NCBI GenBank assembly: GCA_964564675.1
Contig: CAZMBI010000027.1
Location: forward strand, 1-11,119
From: CAZMBI01 sp964564675
GTDB lineage: Bacteria > Pseudomonadota > Alphaproteobacteria > Rickettsiales > UBA3002
Direction of reading: 5' to 3'
DNA: 11,119 nt
Part shown: positions 8,129-11,119 of the stretch, piece by piece
Layout of the letters: each line of letters starts with the position of its first letter
Numbering within the stretch: the first letter of the stretch is position 1
Notes under the pieces: model-generated
What the model was told of the DNA's origin: nothing
The model's input: only the letters and a program-made list of their open reading frames with translations
The model's database searches: none
Program-made: the position numbers and the translations under genes

Positions 8129-8527
8129 TCAGACAACTGATCTTTGCGGCCGCACCTGCGATGTATCAGGCACTCCCCCCTGCACGGCAATATCACCCGG
8201 TGACGTACCAGATTCTACTTCGCTGACCTCGATTTTGGTTTCTGAATCTATATCGCCACGTCGGCCACAAGCCACATACTCATTGATAATATCGGCCGCA
8301 CGGTACGGTTCCATTCTTTTTGCCGCCCGCACAACCTTTGTCCGCACTTGCAAGCTATCCATGCCATACGTTACATAATCATTGCCGGGATCTCGATCCG
8401 TCAGGCGGTCCTGTAGTGTACATAAAGAATCAGCAACTATAGCGGGACCATTCTGGCGACCGGCCATTCGGGAATGACCACGCGTGATGGCGGTTTCAAT
8501 TGCTTCTCGTAATTTATATTCAGACAT
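8129..8527 (-). CDS. hypothetical protein, no recognised domain
   Basis: A 132-residue soluble, polar protein that I do not recognise. It has no signal peptide, membrane segment or obvious catalytic motif. The first 95 residues look helical and mixed-charge (AIETAITRGHSRMAG; VRTKVVRAAKRMEPYRAADIINEY). The last 35 are acidic and then rich in G, S and P, probably disordered. The ATG at 8527 has a good ribosome site (AAGGGG, about 8 nt upstream), which supports a real gene. Its base composition is near 50% GC in sampled stretches, lower than the genes on either side, and its leader is extremely AT-rich, so recent acquisition is plausible. It reads in the same direction as phoX, with its stop about 50 nt before the phoX start, but a shared transcript is not proven. 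Confidence 0.65.
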   Translation of the reverse strand: MSEYKLREAIETAITRGHSRMAGRQNGPAIVADSLCTLQDRLTDRDPGNDYVTYGMDSLQVRTKVVRAAKRMEPYRAADIINEYVACGRRGDIDSETKIEVSEVESGTSPGDIAVQGGVPDTSQVRPQRSVV

Positions 8528-8626
8528 GAATCATACCCCTTTTTTATTAATTTACGTAATAAACTATATGATAAAAAATCATTTGCTTGTGTGACATTTC
8601 GATGAAAATTATTGCGCTCTAACCAC
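8528..8626. other. AT-rich intergenic stretch upstream of the orphan gene
   Basis: The 60 bases from 8541 contain only about 12 G or C, in a window otherwise near 60% GC. The stretch holds the ribosome site of the orphan gene and a possible minus-strand -10 (TATAGT, 8563-8568) without a good -35. Together with the gene remnant that follows, it looks like a junction between native and acquired DNA. No terminal inverted repeats, integrase or tRNA were seen. Confidence 0.4.
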
Positions 8627-8868
8627 TTACTGCTCGTGTTCGGGTTGCCATGGCGGTGCACCCTCCTTGCGTTGCGGCAGGGCGGCAGAGATTGCCGCCC
8701 GCGTTTTAATCCACGCCCCAGGCAGGAATAATCCGGCCGCAGCATCAGCGGCAGCGAGCCGGGCAGCATCAAACTGACCAGCAGGGTGAAACAGGCGAAA
8801 AACAGCGCTACCGTGAGCACCGGATGGGCGTCATAAAACCCCTGCAGACCCTGATAATGATTCGGAAA
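8627..8868 (-). pseudogene. truncated, frameshifted remnant of a TVP38/TMEM64-family membrane protein
   Basis: Right after an in-frame TAA (8869-8871) the minus strand reads GLQGFYDAHPVLTVALFFAC, continuing into FTLLVSLMLPGSLPLML. This resembles the start of TVP38/TMEM64 (SNARE-associated, DedA-like) proteins: 'AHPll..l.Ff..Yvl...l.LPGa..ltl'. Near 8740 the similarity moves to another frame, AAGLFLPGAWI, matching the next family block 'aaGllFG.wwG'. That frame then runs through unrelated-looking sequence to a stop at 8627. There is no start codon, the N-terminal span is missing, and the C-terminal three quarters of the family (including the GAtlGa..aFllaR region) is absent. It is therefore a dead fragment broken by one frameshift and two truncations. 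It begins about 25 nt after the phoB stop. The family call rests on pattern memory only. Confidence 0.5.
8680..8700. repeat. perfect 8-bp inverted repeat (hairpin)
   Basis: GGGCGGCA (8680-8687) and TGCCGCCC (8693-8700) form a perfect 8-bp stem with a 5-nt loop. On the plus strand it is followed, after three bases, by TTTT, so it is weakly terminator-like. However, no plus-strand gene ends here. It lies inside the degenerate tail of the TVP38-like fragment. Confidence 0.45.
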
Positions 8869-8893
8869 TTAGCAACCGCCTAACAAGCGCGTC

Positions 8894-9637
8894 TTATTCG
8901 TCATTATTGGAATAATTGGCCCCGCCGGGGTTTTCCTCCAGCGCATAGCCGGCGGAGCGCACCGTACGGATGAGATCGGGCTGCTTACCGTCGTAATTGA
9001 GCGCTTTGCGCAGGCGCCGGACATGCACATCCACCGTGCGCAATTCCACATAAATGTCATGCCCCCAGACCGAATCGAGCAGGTGTTCGCGCGCAAATAC
9101 GCGGCCGGGGTGCTCCATCAGGTGGCGCAGCAGCCCAAACTCGGTGGGGCTGAGATGCACATCCTTGCCATCGCGGGTGACTTTGTGCGAGGTCACATCC
9201 ATCACGATGCCGGAAAATTCCATGGTTTTCTCCGACAAGGACGGACGAATCCGACGGAATACAGCTTTAATGCGCGAGACCAGTTCCGACGGGCTGAACG
9301 GCTTGACCATATAATCGTCGGCGCCGCTGTCGAGCCCGCGAATCCGGTCGCCCTCCTCGCCGCGCGCAGACAACATGATAATGGGAATATTTTTCGTTTG
9401 CTGATCCCAGCGCAGCTGTTTACAGACCTCCACGCCGGTCATGCCGGGCAGCATCCAGTCCAGCACGATAATATCAGGGTTGTGATCGCGCACCATGCCG
9501 ATGGCCTCCTCGCCGTCGCCAGTGGCCAGCACCTGGAAGCCTTCGCGTTCCAGGTTGTAGCGCAGCATGGTCACTATCGCCACTTCGTCTTCGACAATCA
9601 GGACGGTTGTCACCGCTTTCATCCCACGTTCAACCAT
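8894..9637 (-). CDS. phoB: phosphate regulon response regulator PhoB (OmpR/PhoB family)
   Basis: PhoB is the DNA-binding partner of the sensor kinase PhoR. When phosphorylated under low phosphate it binds Pho boxes and switches on pst, phosphatase and phosphonate genes. It has 247 residues. The receiver domain (about 10-125) carries acidic E16/D17, phospho-acceptor D60 in VLDWMLPG, S90 (LSAR) and K112 in VKPF, so it is intact. A winged-helix domain (about 140-238) contains LSPTEFGLLRHLMEHPGRVFAREHLL, VDVHVRRLRKAL and IRTVRSAGYAL, typical of PhoB. The short acidic tail is NNDE. The ATG at 9637 has a weak GTGAG site; MKAVTTVLIVEDE from 9622 is an alternative start. phoR, pst and phoU are not in view, so the gene stands alone, divergent from yciB. 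The gene symbol is likely but other OmpR-type regulators remain possible. Confidence 0.88.
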   Translation of the reverse strand: MVERGMKAVTTVLIVEDEVAIVTMLRYNLEREGFQVLATGDGEEAIGMVRDHNPDIIVLDWMLPGMTGVEVCKQLRWDQQTKNIPIIMLSARGEEGDRIRGLDSGADDYMVKPFSPSELVSRIKAVFRRIRPSLSEKTMEFSGIVMDVTSHKVTRDGKDVHLSPTEFGLLRHLMEHPGRVFAREHLLDSVWGHDIYVELRTVDVHVRRLRKALNYDGKQPDLIRTVRSAGYALEENPGGANYSNNDE

Positions 9638-9670
9638 TTTTTTCTCACTAGCTGATGTTTTTTTGCATTG

Positions 9671-9710
9671 TTAGCGGTTTAGGCCGTAAGGTCAACGGTT
9701 TTTAGCGGTT
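9671..9710. repeat. 9-bp direct repeat TTAGCGGTT between phoB and yciB
   Basis: TTAGCGGTT occurs at 9671-9679 and again at 9702-9710, 31 bp apart start to start, close to three helical turns. A related AACGGTTTTT lies between them. The pair sits upstream of phoB and touches the -35 box of the yciB promoter, so it could be a regulator site. It does not match the Pho box consensus. Confidence 0.35.
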
Positions 9711-9736
9711 GCCCCTGCTTCACGCCTTGTTATACT
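9709..9736 (+). promoter_or_regulatory. sigma70-type promoter of yciB
   Basis: TTGCCC (9709-9714), a 16-nt spacer and TATACT (9731-9736) match the TTGACA/TATAAT consensus at 4 and 5 positions of 6. The start would be near 9743, giving a leader of about 65 nt before the ATG at 9810. It is the only good plus-strand promoter seen in this gap. Confidence 0.5.
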
Positions 9737-9809
9737 TTAAGCGTGGTAAAGAAACCATTAAAGCGGGACGCAGCACCCTTCCCGCCTGTGCGAGGCCCGG
9801 CTTACCGTC

Positions 9810-10373
9810 ATGACCCGAACCATAACCAAAACACAGCGTTTTCTGCTTGATATGGCGCCGCTGGGCGCCTTTTTCATCGGCTACCAGCTGGGTGATCTGA
9901 TGCTGGCCACCGGCCTGATTATTGTCGCCACCCTGATTTCGCTGGCCATCAGCTACTTCCTGGAGCGGCATGTAGCGTTATCGCCACTGATCAGCGGCAT
10001 ACTGGTTACGGTCTTTGGCGGGCTGACCTTATGGCTGGATGACGAGCAGTTCATCAAAATCAAGCCCACTATTGTAAATATGCTGTTTGCCACCGTCCTG
10101 CTGGTCGGCGCTTATGGTTTCCGGCTGGGCTTGTTGCGCTATTTATTCGAGATGGCGTTTTCCCTCACCGATGAAGGCTGGCGGGCGCTTTCCGCCCGAT
10201 GGGGATTTTTCTTCCTGTTCCTGGCGGCGCTGAATGAAGTGATCTGGCGGGGCTTTTCCACCGATTTCTGGGTGAACTTTAAAGTGTTTGGGATGTTAAG
10301 CTGTACGATCGCCTTTACGCTGGCGCAGATTCCGCTGATCACGCGTTACCAGACCAAAGCGGATGATTCGTAA
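9810..10373 (+). CDS. yciB: inner membrane-spanning protein YciB (septation protein A family, IspZ)
   Basis: A 187-residue inner-membrane protein of the YciB/IspZ family. In enterobacteria it interacts with cell-division and envelope-elongation proteins and affects envelope integrity; its biochemical role is unsettled. Five or six hydrophobic segments are visible. Family signatures are LLDMAPLGAFFIGYQ near the N-terminus, VTVFGGLTLWLDDEQFIKIKPTIVN in the middle (the conserved 'fGglTl.l.de.FikmKptiin'), and then WRALSARWGFFFLFLAALNEVIWR and FWVNFKVFG ('W...s.rw..Fflf.a..Ne.vwr'). The length is normal. The ATG at 9810 lacks a strong ribosome site. It is divergent from phoB and convergent with the small lipoprotein gene, with only 12 nt between their stop codons and no clear terminator. 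Confidence 0.93.
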   Translation: MTRTITKTQRFLLDMAPLGAFFIGYQLGDLMLATGLIIVATLISLAISYFLERHVALSPLISGILVTVFGGLTLWLDDEQFIKIKPTIVNMLFATVLLVGAYGFRLGLLRYLFEMAFSLTDEGWRALSARWGFFFLFLAALNEVIWRGFSTDFWVNFKVFGMLSCTIAFTLAQIPLITRYQTKADDS

Positions 10374-10385
10374 TGTAATAACCGA

Positions 10386-10544
10386 TTACTGGCCGCTTTC
10401 CTTCTGCGCAGCGAGTTTCATGGACTGGGCAAAGGCCTGATCCCACTGATTGCTGTATTCCATCACCGATGGACCGGAACATGCCGACAACAATGCTGCT
10501 AATCCGGCGCCGATAATGAGGGTGCGTATCGATTTTACTTGCAT
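10386..10544 (-). CDS. small putative lipoprotein (52 residues)
   Basis: A short gene encoding MQVKSIRTLIIGAGLAALL followed by the lipobox LSAC (Cys22). Cleavage and lipidation would leave a 31-residue, polar, anchored peptide (CSGPSVMEYSNQWDQAFAQS and a short tail). The residue after Cys is Ser, not Asp, so outer-membrane sorting would be expected by the E. coli rule. The start at 10544 was chosen because it gives a proper signal peptide and has a purine-rich AGGAAGACAGG upstream. The same frame is open back to 10667, but the added residues cross the promoter and palindrome and put the signal sequence in the middle. It resembles small entericidin-like lipoproteins only in form; no family is recognised. 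Confidence 0.68.
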   Translation of the reverse strand: MQVKSIRTLIIGAGLAALLSACSGPSVMEYSNQWDQAFAQSMKLAAQKESGQ

Positions 10545-10576
10545 TCGCCTGTCTTCCTGTCTTATTGCTACGAGCT

Positions 10577-10596
10577 TTTCGATTTCGAAAGCGAAA
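10577..10596. promoter_or_regulatory. 20-bp palindrome, possible operator
   Basis: TTTCGATTTCGAAAGCGAAA reads as an inverted repeat with 9 of 10 pairs matching (only A10582/G10591 fail), with TTTCGAAA at its centre. It lies about 33 nt before the lipoprotein start and over the predicted transcription start of that gene, where a repressor would act. It has no flanking T-run, so it is not a terminator. The binding protein is unknown. Confidence 0.45.
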
Positions 10597-10600
10597 TGTA

Positions 10601-10630
10601 ACCATAACAAAACGCGTACAGAACAGGCAA
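10601..10630 (-). promoter_or_regulatory. possible promoter of the small lipoprotein gene
   Basis: On the minus strand TTGCCT (10625-10630), an 18-nt spacer and TATGGT (10601-10606) form a moderate sigma70-type promoter. Its start would fall near 10594, inside the neighbouring palindrome, leaving a leader of about 50 nt. Confidence 0.35.
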
Positions 10631-10672
10631 GGAAAAATACGGTTACCCCTTCCATTTCATCTCGCAATGCAC

Positions 10673-10678
10673 TATAAT
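10673..10678 (+). promoter_or_regulatory. -10 box of the ssrA promoter
   Basis: A perfect TATAAT at 10673-10678 lies just ahead of the tmRNA gene, placing the start near 10683-10686. The region 17 nt upstream (TTCCAT, 10650-10655) is a poor -35. The 10545-10672 gap otherwise holds only the lipoprotein promoter and palindrome. Confidence 0.5.
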
Positions 10679-10682
10679 GTTA

Positions 10683-10763
10683 GATGCTGAAATATTCAGC
10701 TATGGCGATAAACGCATTATAGAATAGGCGGATTGGACCCGGGGGCAGAACCCGGCAGCTCCA
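10683..10763 (+). ncRNA. tmRNA acceptor piece (T-arm and 3' acceptor strand)
   Basis: The piece begins near 10683, with a 6-bp hairpin GCTGAA-ATA-TTCAGC (10686-10700) close to its 5' end. It contains the helix 2 3' strand, the T-arm and the acceptor 3' strand, and ends at the discriminator A10763. The following bases are CTG, not CCA, so the mature 3' end would have to be added by the CCA enzyme. The exact 5' end is inferred from the promoter. Confidence 0.8.
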
Positions 10764-10884
10764 CTGAGTTTTTTTGATCGTCTCACGCTCCGGCCTCCTG
10801 GCCTGCGCGATGAGACGGGTTCGGGACTGAGTCGCGCTACTGCGCTTCTTCTTGTCCCATATGTCGCAGCTGAGAAAACTCGGT
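10764..10884 (+). other. internal transcribed spacer of the permuted tmRNA
   Basis: These 121 nt join the acceptor 3' end to the 5' end of the coding piece and should be removed during processing: RNase P is expected to cut before G10885, and 3' nucleases to trim back to 10763. A run of seven T starts at 10769. Foldable parts are CGTCTCA (10779-10785) with TGAGACG (10811-10817), enclosing GGCC-TCCT-GGCC, and GGGAC (10823-10827) with GTCCC (10854-10858), enclosing GCGC-TACT-GCGC. Confidence 0.75.
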
Positions 10885-11119
10885 GGGGCTGAATCAGGAT
10901 CGACAACCGCAATAAAAATAATGTTTTCGCCCGGTATGATACCGCCGGAAGGTGTTTCACCTTCAAGGGTCTTTTTTACAAATGCCAACGATAACATGGC
11001 ACTCGTTGCTGCTAACGACAATTTTGTCGGCGCGGCTCGTGTCGCCGCCTAAGGGCGCGATACTGAGCTCTAGCCAGTAAACGCGGCCTGGGGGGAGCCG
11101 GGCAACAGAATCCCCTCAC
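10885..11119 (+). ncRNA. tmRNA coding piece (5' acceptor strand, pseudoknot region, tag frame)
   Basis: The piece starts at GGGGCTG, forms the 5' strand of helix 2, then a pseudoknot-1 region that includes a 7-bp hairpin GAAGGTG-TTT-CACCTTC (10948-10964), and then the tag frame. After the stop, TACTG (11061-11065) pairs with CAGTA (11075-11079) inside an outer stem of CGCG (11056-11059) with CGCG (11082-11085). GGGGA (11092-11096) can pair with TCCCC (11111-11115) near the window end, possibly the last helix or a terminator stem. The true 3' end is not seen. Confidence 0.75.
10984..11052 (+). other. tmRNA tag reading frame with two ANDN motifs
   Basis: The frame reads ANDNMALV and then AANDNFVGAARVAA before TAA. 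Alphaproteobacterial tags usually begin A(A)NDN and end in hydrophobic residues plus AA, the signal for ClpXP-type proteases. Two resume codons are possible: GCC at 10984 (22-residue tag) or GCT at 11008 (14-residue tag). The first lies 12 nt after the last base of the pseudoknot region and has A at position -4, as in E. coli. The second would be 36 nt away and has C at -4. Confidence 0.75.

Larger units (their letters stand above)
10683..11119 (+). ncRNA. ssrA: circularly permuted (two-piece) tmRNA gene, 3' end may lie beyond the window
   Basis: tmRNA frees stalled ribosomes, acting first as alanyl-tRNA and then as an mRNA encoding a degradation tag. In alphaproteobacteria the gene is permuted, and that order is seen here. 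The T-arm is CCGGG-GGCAGAA-CCCGG (10739-10755), followed by the 3' acceptor strand CAGCTCC (10756-10762). After a spacer comes the 5' acceptor strand GGGGCTG (10885-10891), continuing GAATCAGGATCGAC as in known alphaproteobacterial tmRNAs. The two strands pair over 7 bp with one G-U. Helix 2 also pairs across the pieces: CAACCGC (10904-10910) with GCGGATTG (10728-10735, one bulge) and ATAATG (10918-10923) with CATTAT (10715-10720). A hairpin (10948-10964) precedes the tag frame, which ends at TAA 11050-11052. Loop GGCAGAA replaces the usual TTC loop, as in two-piece tmRNAs. Partners would be SmpB and AlaRS, not in the window. Confidence 0.93.

Noticed and set aside
8111..8140. Pho box upstream of phoX
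   Set aside because: Only loose CTGAC/ACTGAT similarity without the two properly spaced 7-bp CTGTCAT-like repeats.
8680..8704. Rho-independent terminator on the plus strand
   Set aside because: The stem is perfect but is separated from a run of only four T by GCG, and no plus-strand gene ends there; kept as a hairpin only.
8437..8820. Minus-strand frame of 127 codons read as one gene
   Set aside because: Only its first 25 or so residues resemble a family (TVP38-like); the rest is out-of-frame remnant, the AT-rich leader and the start of the orphan gene. Treated as a pseudogene fragment.
10545..10667. Longer 93-residue form of the small lipoprotein
   Set aside because: It would place the lipoprotein signal in the middle of the protein and translate across the promoter and palindrome; MQVKSIRTL at 10544 is the natural start.
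10680..11021. Minus-strand frames of 113 and 88 codons over the right end
   Set aside because: They lie wholly on the complement of the tmRNA gene, and no ribosome site or family was seen.
10852..11052. Plus-strand frame of 66 codons ending in the ANDN tag
   Set aside because: Its end is the tmRNA tag frame and its beginning crosses the spacer and the 5' acceptor strand, so it is not a protein gene.

Overview
The window looks like chromosomal DNA of an alphaproteobacterium; the order cannot be resolved from the sequence. Three things point there. The neighbouring glnD, DUF6111-like and CCA-adding enzyme genes are alphaproteobacterial in style. GC is high (roughly 60% by eye). At the right end there is a circularly permuted (two-piece) ssrA/tmRNA gene with an 'AANDN' type degradation tag.

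Layout, left to right. (1) 1-1871, minus strand: a short open stretch running off the edge, a polysaccharide-type ABC-2 exporter permease, and a DMT/EamA transporter; the last two overlap by ATGA. (2) 1927-6186, plus strand: a tight operon of glnD (nitrogen-status sensor acting on PII), a small membrane protein (DUF6111-like) and a class II CCA tRNA nucleotidyltransferase. (3) 6183-8075, minus strand: a Tat-exported PhoX-type alkaline phosphatase whose stop codon overlaps that of the CCA enzyme inside a CTAG. (4) 8129-8893, minus strand: an orphan gene of lower GC, a very AT-rich leader, and a frameshifted, truncated remnant of a TVP38/TMEM64-family membrane protein. This is the accessory-looking part of the window. 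(5) 8894-9637, minus strand: phoB, the phosphate response regulator, with no phoR or pst genes in view. (6) 9810-10373, plus strand: yciB, with a good sigma70-type promoter. (7) 10386-10544, minus strand: a 52-residue lipoprotein behind a promoter whose predicted start overlaps a 20-bp palindrome. (8) About 10683 to the end, plus strand: permuted ssrA, in the order acceptor piece, 121-nt spacer, coding piece.

Functional links. phoX and phoB belong to the phosphate-starvation response, although no clear Pho box was seen. GlnD handles nitrogen status. The CCA enzyme may be needed to finish the tmRNA encoded 5 kb away, because that gene does not encode its own CCA end. I see no defence system, mobile element, CRISPR or biosynthetic cluster. 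The most unusual feature is the tmRNA tag frame, which carries the ANDN motif twice; the better-placed resume codon would give a 22-residue tag instead of the usual 10-15 or so.
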